A DNA stretch of 64,000 nucleotides from Lampris incognitus (GCF_029633865.1 NC_079213.1:92328995-92392994); one strand, 5' to 3'; counted from the first letter of the stretch, positions 48,701 to 58,965 are shown. The notes: generated from the sequence alone by a model not told the origin. Numbers and translations are program-made.

Positions 48701-49761
48701 TGTGGCCGTTTTGAGGAAATATTTTCAAGGCTCAGACAACTCATTTGTCTTAAACTATGGTCAGCTGTTTTGGGTCACAGGGTTTAAGGACAGACAACAG
48801 CACGCTGATCTGGCTCTGAAGAAGTTCTACCAGTGTCTTAAAATTAGGGCCATGATTGTGTAGTGTGGCAGGGGATATGATGATAAAAACTACATTTATG
48901 ACACCAACCTGGTGTGTGACCAATAGCAGCATAGTAGAAAATGACATTTTTAACAAAGGGATCACACTACTCGGTAAGCTCTCACCTTCTCTCTCTCGAT
49001 GTTTGTGTGTTCAATAATTCTGCTGCTGCGTCATCATGGAAAATCATCTGCTAATTTATAATAACATTGTACAGACAGTTTAATGAAAAATGGCTGGAGA
49101 TGTTGTTGCTCCGAATTGCAAATCCATGTTGTTCTCTTCTGCCAAGCCAAGACCAGGTCAAAATTCTTCTCATTTTCTTTTTTCATCCCTTTCTTTTTTA
49201 AAGGGGCGGGGGGTGGGGTTCTCAAGGCACAAAAAAATTGTCATCATTGATGCAACTACATTTTTTCCATGAGATCATTTGTGTGATGGGCACAGTGGGC
49301 TTGCTGTCATCTGACGTAAGTCATTTCTCCGTTCAACTAATCGCACAATTTGACAGTAGTCTCACTCCAATTAACAGACTGACTATAGAGATGTATCACA
49401 ATTTTACCCTTTTCCTGTCATACAGTGTGACAAAAAATAAACACACAAGATGGCCAAAATTGCAGTGTGAGGGAGCCCAAAGAGCTCTTCACTCAATCGC
49501 CCCCCTTTCTTGCATAGTGTCAAGATAAAAAACAAAACAAAACATATCAACAGATGCCAATCGCGCAGAATCTCATTCACATCCAGATGTAAGAAGGCTC
49601 ACCTTCCTCTGCTCCTTTCTCAGCACATGTTTGTCACTTTCCTGCCACAGGGCGTCCTCTAGCTCCTGCTTTTTACGGGCGTCTGCCACTGCTTTGGCTT
49701 CTGCTTTTCGGGCTTTGGCCGTGGCGGCCTTGGAGTTTTCGCCTTGGAACTTCTTCGGCAT
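45753..49761 (-). CDS. ccdc124: CCDC124, ribosome-associated coiled-coil protein
   Basis: Four coding exons on the minus strand: 49761-49603, 48511-48325, 46729-46624, 45957-45753 (stop TGA). Phases agree and give 218 residues, against 223 in human. The N-terminus MPKKFQGENSKAA and the C-terminal block MRLSQLKQLLKKEW are diagnostic. The N-terminal half is a long, highly charged coiled coil rich in Lys, Glu and Ala. CCDC124 is the animal relative of yeast Lso2, which binds idle 80S ribosomes between the subunits and helps restart translation; a midbody role in cytokinesis is also described for human. A further non-coding 5' exon is likely, since an AG acceptor lies just before the ATG exon and a donor (CAC|GGTAAG) lies at 50340. 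The gene sits next to kcnn1, as in human. Its introns hold a SINE-like copy and an L2 tail. Confidence 0.96.
47131..47505 (-). repeat. SINE type B copy with (ATTC)n core in a ccdc124 intron
   Basis: Minus-orientation type B repeat. In place of the usual CA/TG stretch it carries about 15 units of ATTC (47237-47294). Lies between exons 46624-46729 and 48325-48511. Confidence 0.8.
47735..47910 (-). mobile_element. L2 LINE 3' tail
   Basis: Reverse complement of the L2 3' end seen at 25750-25925, including ATTACATTACATTACAGTCA and CCAAAGTGACTTACAATAAG. Confidence 0.8.
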
Positions 49762-50337
49762 TCCTAATGTTGTTCTTCAGCTGAAGGAGGGCAGTGAAGT
49801 ATGGAAAACGGAAAAATTTAGGAGCGCCCTAAAATTCTGATCTTGGATCTCCTACTAAAGTTTGGGACATATTACCGAGAAGTTTATGTGTAGAAGTTTT
49901 CATGATTAATGAGTGGATTATCGTGGTCTATCATTTGGGAGCTAAATGAAATATCAGTAGATGCTAACTAGTAGACGACTATCGTGACTGCTTCATTATG
50001 CAATATTACACTAGCCGAGGTAAGTGATGCAACGCTTTTGGCAATGTGGATTGCGAAGCATGCCGATTTGAAAATAGAGTTGGCAGCAACTCCCGTTTCC
50101 ACGTACTAATGTTAACTGTCTATGATAAGACTAACGCCTCTATTTGTCAAACAATTTATTTGTGTTAGCTAGCTATAGCTGGTTGACGTAGGTTAGCTAG
50201 CTCACTAGATGAACGTTGTAGGGTTAGCCCAGCAGCTTCTATTTTGAATGATCTGTAGTTTATTTAACTGAATACCGACTTCCGTACAAATATGGCTAAA
50301 TATTGATATCGTTTCGTACCAGTTTAAAAGAGTTCTT

Positions 50338-50450
50338 ACCGTGAGGAACGTTACTGTTGTTCTGAAGAGGTATCTGCCACCTCCTCCGGCCCACTGCGGC
50401 GCACCGTGATGACGTCAGGCTTCCCTGGACCAGGAACTTTGAAAAACATC
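50338..50450 (-). promoter_or_regulatory. ccdc124 promoter and putative non-coding exon 1, with CRE
   Basis: GC-rich block upstream of ccdc124. The palindromic cAMP-response element TGACGTCA is at 50410-50417. A donor site reading GGTAAG on the gene strand at 50339-50334 suggests a short 5' untranslated exon ending near 50340. The transcription start is not determined. Confidence 0.45.
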
Positions 50451-51635
50451 AGATCTTCCAAACAAAAGCCCCCCCCCCCCCCATGGAAACTGCCTCTTTT
50501 CTATTTAAACTAAATCGACCAAAATCAATTCGATTCGGTGTTTGTGTTTTTGTTTTGTTGTTTTTTTTAAGTTATGCAAAGCGCATGTGTTTTACTGAAA
50601 AGTAAGCGACCAGTCATTCTTATGTCGTTGGTTGAGACTCACTACCACCCCGGTTTGAAAGATAATTTTATTGAAGTGAAGTTTGTGGGCAAGGCAACCT
50701 ATGATAGACATTTTGGCATGCAGTTTTTTTCTTCTCCTACTTAAACAAAGAGATAATGACAACGATAATGAATGATACATTTCCAAGAAAAATGAAAATG
50801 GCAAAAGTTATACTTGTAGTGGTTATGGGGCTACATAATTCCCCTTATTGAGCTAGTAGCAACGTTAGTTTACAGCTGCTGTTTCCTCGGTTCGGGTTTA
50901 CAGTGACACACTTCCGCTGCGCGGGTTTTTGTTGTTGTTGTAATGGTGGAAGGAATAAATGGTGCACGTTGTGTAGCCGAAAGAGAAAGTTGTCACGACT
51001 CCTGCTTGAGCTCCTCTACATACTATTATATAAAACTGGGGATAGACGCCACTTCAGGTCCGGGCCTGTTTATTTTCCCAATTCTCCAAGTTGGTGTTCT
51101 GATCTGTTATTCCCACCTATATGCTTATTTGGGGGGGTGTAATTAATTATAAATGATTAGGCACACCGTTATTACACAATGCCTAACGTGGCTTGCTTTA
51201 TTCCACCGTATTGCAAGACTGCCCGAACAATATTCCTCGCGCTTCTCCCCACATCAACAGGTGACGTCACATACATACGGGTGCCCTTACATGCCAAACC
51301 GGTACATGACATCCCTCCTTTTCTGGGAAATGTACTTCAGGTTATTTTCAATTAAAAATATGAACCCATATAATGACAGTATCAAAACATTCCTAACCAA
51401 AACACATACTGTAGTAATTGCTAGTAGTATTTGATTTGCTAATGTCCCTTACGGCTTTCCGTAGCGCCACAACAAAGTCACGTGATGTACGTAACAACGT
51501 CAGTCGGAATCCTGTCGGTGAATAAACACCCAGCACGAGAGAAGTTGTCCTTGCTTTATTAATGTTATAAGTTAACATAGCCAGAAGGCACAGATCATTA
51601 CATGGTGTCAGAGTAGCGGAGTTTAAATACCCAAT

Positions 51636-52649
51636 ATGGATTCGTACGGCGTTCCAGCTCCACGGATGGACTGGGAATCGGCGAACTTACCTGAAGCATG
51701 GAGACGATTTCGACAAACAACGGAGCTAATGTTCAAGGGCCCCCTGCGCGGGAAGAACGAAGAGGAGAAATGCAGCTACCTCCTGCTCTGGATAGGGGGA
51801 AAAGGGCGCGATGTGCACAACACTTGGACACTCAGCGGAGAACAGGCCAAGAAGCTAGAAACGTACTACGATAAGTACACTGAGTACATCACCCCCAAAG
51901 CAAACCCGATTTATGCCAAATATAAATTTCATGAAAAGATGCAGGGAGAGAGTGAATCCTTCGAACAATTTGTAACTGAGCTAAAGCTCCTAGTCAAAGA
52001 CTGTGGCTACCCAAATGCCGACGAGATGGTCAGGGACCGCATCGTGTTTGCCACCAACTCACCCAGAGTGAGAGAAAAGCTACTTAGCCAGGGAGCTGAG
52101 CTAACGCTAGAAAAAGCCATAGATGTAGCCCGCTCACACGAGCTAGCAAAGCAACAGCTAAAGTTTATGGGCCAGGGCAGCACACGTGAAACGGTGCACG
52201 CAATAGGCAGAAAGATTTACAAACCGAACGCACCCAAAGCAGCTAACGCTAACTTCAGACAAAGGGAGGGTAACGTTAGCACCGCCGCTAGGGCGTGTAG
52301 CTATTGTGGAAGGCTACACGGCGCTAAAGCCACTTGCCCAGCTAAGGGTAAACAATGCATTAAATGCAAGAAGCTCAATCATTTTGCTAAAGTATGCAAG
52401 TCTAGCCCCCAGGGACAGACAAAGTACTACCGCGGCACAGTACATGCCGTCGGAGAGAACCCAGAAGAGTACACCACTGACAGAGAGCAGGAAGAACTAC
52501 TTCGACAACATTACAGTGGAGAGCACCGCTGTGGGAGAACAGACAGAGCTGTACATAGACTGCATCTCAATAGAGAACAACGGAAAAAGCAACGAGCAGG
52601 TTTACGTAGAGGTTGGAATTGGCACACCTCCACAGAAGGTAAAGTTTAA
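51636..52649 (+). CDS. Retrotransposon Gag
   Basis: 337 codons. The capsid-like region (FEQFVTELKLLVKDCGY, MVRDRIVFATNSPRVREKLL) is followed by two zinc-knuckle-like motifs: an atypical CSYCGRLHGAKATC and a regular CIKCKKLNHFAKVC. It would form the particle and package the element RNA. The last 50-odd codons after the knuckles, read in this frame, look unlike protein of the family, while the +1 frame gives the normal continuation into protease, so the true Gag/Pol switch is near 52490-52510. Confidence 0.82.
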   Translation: MDSYGVPAPRMDWESANLPEAWRRFRQTTELMFKGPLRGKNEEEKCSYLLLWIGGKGRDVHNTWTLSGEQAKKLETYYDKYTEYITPKANPIYAKYKFHEKMQGESESFEQFVTELKLLVKDCGYPNADEMVRDRIVFATNSPRVREKLLSQGAELTLEKAIDVARSHELAKQQLKFMGQGSTRETVHAIGRKIYKPNAPKAANANFRQREGNVSTAARACSYCGRLHGAKATCPAKGKQCIKCKKLNHFAKVCKSSPQGQTKYYRGTVHAVGENPEEYTTDREQEELLRQHYSGEHRCGRTDRAVHRLHLNREQRKKQRAGLRRGWNWHTSTEGKV

Positions 52650-55600
52650 ACTAGACACTGGGGCACAGGCCAATACTATTCCCACCAACCTGTTCCAGGT
52701 GCTGTTCAAAAATGTGACACTGAAACCAGCAATACACAGACTCACTGAATATGGAGGAGGCGCACTGAGCGTGAAAGGCACATGCAAACTCAAATGTAAG
52801 TACAGAGACAATGCAATGATGCTGGACTTTTACGTCATTGACACAAACGCTCCACCAGTCATGGCAATGAAAACATGCCGTGACCTAAACTTGGTAAAAA
52901 TAGTGATGGCTGTGAGTGAGGAAAACAATGTCACATCACAGAGCATAATGGATGAGTATGCAGATGTTTTCCAGGGAATAGGAGAGTTCCCAGGCGAGCG
53001 CACCTTCCGCGTCACACCAGATGCAACGCCGGTCGTCTGCCCGCCACGCAGAATCCCCATCGCCCTACGCAGCAAACTGAGGGACGAGCTTGACAGCATG
53101 GAGAAAGGCGGCATAATCTGTAAGGTAACAGAACCCACAGAATGGGTGAACACACTCGTCATTGTTGGGAAGCCAAAGACAGGCAAACTTAGAGTGTGTT
53201 TAGACCCCAGAGCTCTTAACAAAGTGATACAACGACCTCACTACCCCCTCCCCACGCTGGAGGACGCCGCCACAAAGCTCGCTGGAGCTGAGTACTTTAG
53301 CGTGTTAGACGCGCGGTCAGGCTATTGGGCCATCAAACTGAGCACTGAATCCTCAATGTTGACGACATTTAACACAGTGTTTGGCAGGTATCGTTTCCTC
53401 AGACTGCCATTCGGAATCGTGTTCGCTCAAGACGAGTTCCAGAGACGCGTGGATGAAACATATGAAGGATTGGATGGTGTGACGGCCATAGTGGACGACA
53501 TACTAGTGTTCGGCAAGACTAAAAAGGAACATGACCAGCGTCTCAGAGCGATGCTGAAGCGCACAAGGGAGCGAGGGGTGAGGCTCAACCCCGACAAGTG
53601 TCACATATGCGTGTCCGAGGTAAGCTACTTCGGCCACACGCTCTCACACGAAGGCATCAAACCAGACCCACACAAGGTGAAGGCGGTCAAGGACATGCAA
53701 CCCCCACAGAACAAAGCAGAGCTGGAGACAGTCCTCGGCATGATCAACTACCTCGCCAGATTCGCTCCACACCTCTCACAGATAAACTCACCCCTCAGAC
53801 AGCTTCTGAAACAGGACAGTGAGTTTGTGTGGGATGCAGTCCATGACAAGGCGTTCCAGGAGATGAAGAATCTCATTACACAGCACCCAGGTCCAGTACT
53901 CTCATATTTCGACCCGCAGAAAGAGCTGCGACTCCAAGTGGATGCATCCAAAAGTGGCCTTGGGGCTGTCATGCTCCAAGATGGCAAACCAATTGCCTAT
54001 GCATCCAAGTCACTCAACAGCACTGAAGAAAACTACGCACAGATAGAGAAGGAGCTCTACGCTGTGGTCTTCGGCTGCAAGAGGTTCCACGAGTACATGT
54101 ACGGACGAAAAGTGATTGTGGAGTCAGACCACAAGCCTCTGGAGGCAATACTAAAAAAGCCACTGGCAGCAGCACCACCCCGGCTGCAACGGATGATCCT
54201 GGCGCTCCAAAAATACGACATCCAAATCATCCACCGCCCCGGTAAGGACATACCGGTGGCGGACACACTGTCACACAAGTCAGTAGAACACCACGACAGT
54301 GACCTACAGGAAGGGATGGAGGCCCAAGTGCACACAGTCCTCAGCAACATCCCTGTGAGCGACACAAGACTCACAGAAATCAAGCAGGAAACAGCGCAAG
54401 ATCCACAGCTCACCGCACTCAGACGAGCCACACTCACTGGCTGGCCAGACACAAAGAAAAAGTGCCCGCCCAGCATCCAGGAATACTGGAACCACAGAGC
54501 AGAAATCTCAGAAATGGACGGTATCCTGTTCAAAGGTGAGAGAATCATTGTCCCCCAAAAGCTTCGCAAGGACATGATACAGCGCATCCATGCCAGCCAC
54601 CTTGGCGTGGAAAAAAGCAAATGCCGAGCAAGAGACTTACTGTTCTGGCCTGGCATGGGGAAACAGATCGAGGATGCGGTAGCAGACTGCAGCATATGCC
54701 AAGAACGGCGCAGCGCAAATGCAAAGGAACCAATGATGTCACACGCCATACCCGAGCGGCCGTGGCAAGTGATAGGCACAGACCTACTCACATGGAACTC
54801 ACAGGACTTCATAGTCACTGTGGACTACTACTCCAGATTCTTCGAGCTAGAGAGACTTTACAGCTGCACCTCATCTGCCGTCATCATGAAGCTGAAAGCA
54901 GCAATGGCTCGACACGGAATCCCCGAGACTATCATCAGCGACAACGGTCCGTGCTACAGCTCTGGTGAGTTCCGCAACTTCTCACAGACATGGGGTTTCT
55001 CACACACCACCACAAGCCCCCACTACCCACAGAGCAACGGCCTCTCCGAGAAGACTGTCCAGACGGCCAAACGCATCCTGGACAAAGCCAAAGCTGAGAA
55101 CAAAGACCCCTACATGAGCTTACTGGAGTATCGCAACACACCGGTGGACAACCTGAAATCACCGGCACAGCTACTGATGAGTCGGAGGCTGCGGTCCATT
55201 CTCCCATCAACAGCAAAACACCTGCAGCCACAGATCGCCAGTCAGCAGGATGTTCACAAAAGGAGAGAGGTATGTCAACAGCGCCAGCAGGCATACTACA
55301 ACCGAACAGCCAAACCTCTGCCCCACCTGCCCGCAGGCACACCAATCCGCTTCCGGCAGGAGGATGGATCCTGGAGACCTGCAACTGTGGAAAGACCAGC
55401 GAACACAGACAGGAGCTACCACATCCAAACCAAAGAAGGTCCGATCTACCAACGCAACCGTCAACACCTGCGACAAAGCAGAGTGAACACTCACAGTACA
55501 CACACACACACTTCACAGCAGACTGTTACCAGCGCTAACAACAACACACAAGCCCATCAGCAAGAGCATGCTGAACCTCCAGACACAAACAATCAGCGAC

Positions 55601-55674
55601 AACCAGACACACAGCCTGGTTACACCACGAGGTCAGGTCGCACGATCAAACCAAGACAAATCCTTGACTTATGA
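52306..55674 (+). CDS. Retrotransposon Pol (protease, RT, RNase H, integrase)
   Basis: 1,122 open codons, overlapping gag in the +1 frame; true Pol starts after about 52495. Protease active site DTGA (FKLDTGAQANTIP). RT with IVDDILVFG in the YXDD position and LPFGIVFAQDEFQRR. RNase H (QVDASKSGLGAVML, EKELYAVVFGCKRFHEYMYG). Integrase zinc finger (H..H..CSICQE) and core with TVDYYSRFFE, IISDNGPCYSS and SNGLSEKTVQ. A basic tail ends RTIKPRQILDL. No internal stops, as expected for a fairly young copy. No envelope gene is seen. Confidence 0.9.
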   Translation: MEGYTALKPLAQLRVNNALNARSSIILLKYASLAPRDRQSTTAAQYMPSERTQKSTPLTESRKNYFDNITVESTAVGEQTELYIDCISIENNGKSNEQVYVEVGIGTPPQKVKFKLDTGAQANTIPTNLFQVLFKNVTLKPAIHRLTEYGGGALSVKGTCKLKCKYRDNAMMLDFYVIDTNAPPVMAMKTCRDLNLVKIVMAVSEENNVTSQSIMDEYADVFQGIGEFPGERTFRVTPDATPVVCPPRRIPIALRSKLRDELDSMEKGGIICKVTEPTEWVNTLVIVGKPKTGKLRVCLDPRALNKVIQRPHYPLPTLEDAATKLAGAEYFSVLDARSGYWAIKLSTESSMLTTFNTVFGRYRFLRLPFGIVFAQDEFQRRVDETYEGLDGVTAIVDDILVFGKTKKEHDQRLRAMLKRTRERGVRLNPDKCHICVSEVSYFGHTLSHEGIKPDPHKVKAVKDMQPPQNKAELETVLGMINYLARFAPHLSQINSPLRQLLKQDSEFVWDAVHDKAFQEMKNLITQHPGPVLSYFDPQKELRLQVDASKSGLGAVMLQDGKPIAYASKSLNSTEENYAQIEKELYAVVFGCKRFHEYMYGRKVIVESDHKPLEAILKKPLAAAPPRLQRMILALQKYDIQIIHRPGKDIPVADTLSHKSVEHHDSDLQEGMEAQVHTVLSNIPVSDTRLTEIKQETAQDPQLTALRRATLTGWPDTKKKCPPSIQEYWNHRAEISEMDGILFKGERIIVPQKLRKDMIQRIHASHLGVEKSKCRARDLLFWPGMGKQIEDAVADCSICQERRSANAKEPMMSHAIPERPWQVIGTDLLTWNSQDFIVTVDYYSRFFELERLYSCTSSAVIMKLKAAMARHGIPETIISDNGPCYSSGEFRNFSQTWGFSHTTTSPHYPQSNGLSEKTVQTAKRILDKAKAENKDPYMSLLEYRNTPVDNLKSPAQLLMSRRLRSILPSTAKHLQPQIASQQDVHKRREVCQQRQQAYYNRTAKPLPHLPAGTPIRFRQEDGSWRPATVERPANTDRSYHIQTKEGPIYQRNRQHLRQSRVNTHSTHTHTSQQTVTSANNNTQAHQQEHAEPPDTNNQRQPDTQPGYTTRSGRTIKPRQILDL

Positions 55675-56693
55675 ATGTTAAAAAAAAGAGAGAATTTTAC
55701 ACCAACCTGTACTATACCTGCTATGTTTTGAAAAGAAATATTTACAGCGTTCACTTACCTTGTGTACCTACCTGCTGTTTGCAGTTACCAGTAATGAAAT
55801 GAAAAAAAAAGATTAAATGTTATTACGGTGTCACATTTAGACAGTGAAGGAAATGTTTTACACTACTTGCTGCAGTCCAGTTATATAAGAGTTCCACTTT
55901 CATATTCTTTCTTATTAAGATTGTGTTCGCTTATAAACGTGCTCAACGTGGTCTGTATCTCTGCAGAGAAAGCAGCACTTTTCAGAAAAAGGGAGATGTA
56001 ATATTTGCTAGTAATATTTGATTTGCTAATGTCCCTTACGGCTTTCCGTGGCGCCACAACAAAGTCACGTGATGTACGTAACAACGTCAGTCGGAACCCG
56101 GTCGGTGAATAAACACCCAGCACGAGAGAAGTCGTCCTTGCTTTATTAATGTTATAAGTTAACATAGCCCGAGGGCACAGATCATTACACTCCCCACATC
56201 AACAGGTGACGTCACATACATACGGGTGCCCTTACATGCCAAACCGGTACATGACAGTTGGGTTTACTGACAGATTAGTCAACTTCATTGAGAAGCAAAT
56301 TGCTGACTGACAGCCAGTATGGAGTCAGAACAAACAGATCAACATCAATGGCACTAATCGAATTAATAGAAGAATGTACTAATTCCATAGACGAAAAAAA
56401 GTATGCAGTAGAAATATTTATAGATCTAAAAAGAGCTTTTGATACCATTGATCACAATATATTACTTGACAAATTGGAAAGGTATAGTATCAGATGATTG
56501 ACATTTTGCTGCATTGCGCTGAATTGGTTGAGAAGCCATTTAAGAAACCGGTAACAATTTGTGAAGATAGGCCAGCATAAGTCAACATGCATCGATATTA
56601 ATTGGGGAGTCCCTCAGGGGTCAGTACTGGGTCCGAAATCACTTATTCTGTACATAAATTATATATGCAGGGTATTAAAAATATTGTAACGTG

Positions 56694-56800
56694 CATGGAT
56701 AAGTAGACACGCTGGCCGCTGGCTGGAGGGTCTGACGCTTTAGTCGCGCGGTTAGCGATGTCTCCTGCGGTGCGGGCGATACGGGTTCGCAATATAGAAA
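56694..56800 (+). repeat. tRNA-like SINE head inside the LINE
   Basis: TTTAGTCGCGCGGTTAGCGA and GGGCGATACGGGTTCGC resemble A and B boxes and the 9186 head. It cuts the LINE just before its FADD box (GDTNIFC resumes at about 56818). Too degraded to be a tRNA gene. Confidence 0.5.
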
Positions 56801-58225
56801 TTTGGTCTATTTGCGGGCGACACCAATATTTTCTGTTCTGGAGAGAATTTACAGCATATTTTGGCGGTGATCATAACAGAAATTACAAAATTAAAACGGT
56901 GGATAATAATTTGAACAAAGATTGTGTTGTTTTGAAACTGTAAAACAAACACTCAAGTGCAAATGATGATAGACATTGTTAACATAGAAATAGTACATGA
57001 AAATACGTTTCCAGGTGTGGAAATAGACCACAAAATCTGCTGGAAACCTCATATAAAATATGTGTGAGCAAAGCTGGCAAGGAGCATTGCAGTCCGGGGA
57101 AAAACAAGGCACATTCTGGATCATAAAGCATTGTACATACTATATTGCTCACTTGTATTGCCATATCTGAATTACTGTGTGGAGCTATGGGGTAGCACCT
57201 ACAAAATAAACCTACATCCATTATGCATACTGCAAAAAAGGGTCACAAGGATAATTTACAATGTAGGATTTCACGACCACACTAATGCTGTTTTTAAAGT
57301 CACATGCCTTGAAGTTCATGGCTCTTGTAGAATTCAACACAGCACAAATAAGCAAGAAATAATTTACAATTTTTTTTCTTCGACAGAGAGGGGAGAGGGG
57401 GTTAGGGGTATTATAATTTGAGAGGAAAGTTTAATTCAAAGAAACTGTTCGTGCAACTTTATGAAGAGTACGTGTATTTCTATCCGTGGGGTGAAACTGC
57501 GGAATGGTTTGGATGCGGAACTCAAGCAAAGCACAAACATTCAGTTCACAAAGGTGAACAAAACATTACTTTTAAGAGGTATACGGATGAGGAAGGGCTG
57601 TGGCAATCGTTTTATATTATATTATATTTTTATTGATTTTGTTGCATCCCTTTCTTTTTATCTGTTTTTTTGTTGTTTACTTTTAACATAATTGAAATAA
57701 ATATAAATCAAATCAGGTGACAACTCAGTTCCGAGTGGAGGAAATGTGTTCGCAATGCGCAGTTGATGTGTGCCCCAGCTGAACATTTTCGGAAAAGAGA
57801 TGTCGTTTGTGATCAAATTTGAAGTGTCATCTTGTTACCAATCTTCCTTAACAACAAACGAGTCTCATAAGAGCCAGTGCCACATTTCTCGGACCCTTTT
57901 ATTCAAAACTCTTGATTACTGGCGTCTCCAGTAGACAGACCTCTAACCCTAGCAGCAAGCTACGGGTGACTTGTGGGAACCGCAGTAGCTGCGACGTGCC
58001 GTCTACAAACTGGCCACCTCAGGTTAAGTTTGATCACGATTTAAACACGACCGAGGGCAGATGATCAAGGTAAGCTTGGTGGCAGAATCGATGCTCATTT
58101 GGTGAAAGTGCGAGCGAAATGTACACGATTTGATTTCTGCCTTTTTTTGGTCTTCCTCCTTGACGCTGCGGCATGAGCGACGACAGGGGGCGCCATCTGT
58201 CAGTTTACACTCGTGACGTAGGAGC

Positions 58226-58720
58226 ATGATGGAGCAGGCAGGCGAGTCTGGCAGTGACAGCCCGCCCGGTGGAAATGAAGCTGTCGGCCCGCTGAACGTC
58301 GGCGGAGCGCAGAGCAAACGACTCAAACAACTGGAGAATGCCGCCTTGCAGACGACCTTAACATCGCGAATGGAGACGGAATCCAACGCGGAGGCCAATG
58401 GTTGGGCGGAGCAGCAGTGTGGGGATGGGAAACACCCGAACGGCTTGTCAGTCAACCACCAGCCGGCCGCCTCACGGCGAAACCCCGACGACGACAACAA
58501 CGACGACGGCGGCGGCGGAAGAGAGGAAGAGGAGTCCAACAGGGACGCAGTGAAGGAGCGAGCTGAAGAAGGAAGGACCCTGACGGACCATTTAAACAAG
58601 CGGCTTCTCTCCTCGTTTCTGGAGAAGCTGAATGAAAGAGACTTGGCCCTCCCCGGTGTCCAGCGGCTGGACTGCGATGTGGCGGAGGAAGACTCCAACA
58701 GGGCCGCGGATGAATGGTGA
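58226..58720 (+). CDS. Unrecognised 164-residue acidic protein, apparently single-exon
   Basis: Open frame of 164 codons starting with two ATGs in a row (MMEQAGESGS) and ending EEDSNRAADEW before TGA. The flanking DNA is CpG-rich, as in a promoter-first exon. The middle is low complexity and very acidic (DDDNNDDGGGG, then a run of Glu). The last third can form an amphipathic helix (LTDHLNKRLLSSFLEKLNE). No signal peptide, membrane segment or known catalytic motif is seen. An AATAAA at 58921-58926 lies about 200 bases past the stop, so the transcript may be unspliced. I do not recognise the family and give no function. A longer antisense frame (58024-58698, minus strand) looks like a shadow because its composition is dominated by Ser and Pro. 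It is tail to tail with soat2. Confidence 0.6.
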   Translation: MMEQAGESGSDSPPGGNEAVGPLNVGGAQSKRLKQLENAALQTTLTSRMETESNAEANGWAEQQCGDGKHPNGLSVNHQPAASRRNPDDDNNDDGGGGREEEESNRDAVKERAEEGRTLTDHLNKRLLSSFLEKLNERDLALPGVQRLDCDVAEEDSNRAADEW

Positions 58721-58920
58721 TTTAACGTTTACAGGACGGTACGGGGGGGGAAAAGAAAGGCGACCAACGAGATGAAGATGACTGACGGAGGGTTGTGCAC
58801 GTAGCGCATTTCCACAGATTTTAGGGCCTGCTTTCGCCACTCAGTAGTTGGTGGCCATGTACTGCTAGATTGTCTTGAAATATATATATATATTTTTTGT
58901 ATAAGTGTGAGTAACAACTC

Positions 58921-58926
58921 AATAAA
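58921..58926 (+). terminator. Polyadenylation signal of the 58226 gene
   Basis: AATAAA on the plus strand, about 200 bases past the stop codon of the 164-residue ORF. Confidence 0.55.
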
Positions 58927-58959
58927 TGACCGTACAATGAACTTGTACCGGATGTCGTG

Positions 58960-58965
58960 TTTATT
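58960..58965 (-). terminator. Candidate soat2 polyadenylation signal
   Basis: TTTATT on the plus strand (AATAAA for the minus-strand gene), about 930 bases past the soat2 stop. It faces the signal of the opposing gene 34 bases away. Confidence 0.4.

Larger units (their letters stand above)
51410..56189 (+). mobile_element. Full-length Ty3/Gypsy retrotransposon (Mag-like), inner element
   Basis: 193-bp LTRs at 51410-51602 and 55997-56189 (TGTA to TTACA), about 9 differences by eye. A TGG-type primer-binding position follows the 5' LTR (51603) and a purine tract AAAAAGGGAGA precedes the 3' LTR. Gag and pol frames lie between. The flanks (CATAC at left, CTCCC at right) do not match, so there is no target duplication. 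Confidence 0.92.
51095..56256 (-). mobile_element. Outer LTR retroelement, mostly replaced
   Basis: 51095-51311 is a likely 217-bp 3' LTR on the minus strand (TGTCATGTACCGG to CAGAACA) with a purine tract (AGAAAAGGAGGGA) beside it at 51312-51324. 56190-56256 is an exact-looking 67-bp piece of the other LTR, covering its CTCCCCACATC to TACATGACA end. GTTGG occurs at 51090-51094 and 56257-56261, a 5-bp target duplication. Only about 98 bp of internal sequence remains (51312-51409). Confidence 0.65.
51020..57715 (+). mobile_element. Jockey/Rex-like LINE, split by nested LTR elements and a SINE
   Basis: Left part 51020-51094 reads LYKTGDRRHF and, in another frame, LFSQFSKL. Right part 56257-57715 continues with FTDRLVNFIEK, LLTDSQYGVRTNRSTSMALI, FIDLKRAFDTIDHNILL, DTNIF (FADD box region) and CSLVLPYLNYCVELWGSTYK. 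The two parts form one RT sequence if 51095-56256 is removed. Many stops and shifts; a SINE head interrupts it near 56694-56800. 5' truncated and dead. Confidence 0.78.

Noticed and set aside
54057-54818. 253-codon minus-strand ORF
   Set aside because: Shadow of the Gypsy RT/RNase H/integrase frame on the plus strand.
58024-58698. 224-codon minus-strand ORF
   Set aside because: It is antisense to the 58226-58720 ORF. Its Ser/Pro/Leu composition is what the complement of an acidic, CpG-rich coding strand gives, and it does not show a recognisable domain.
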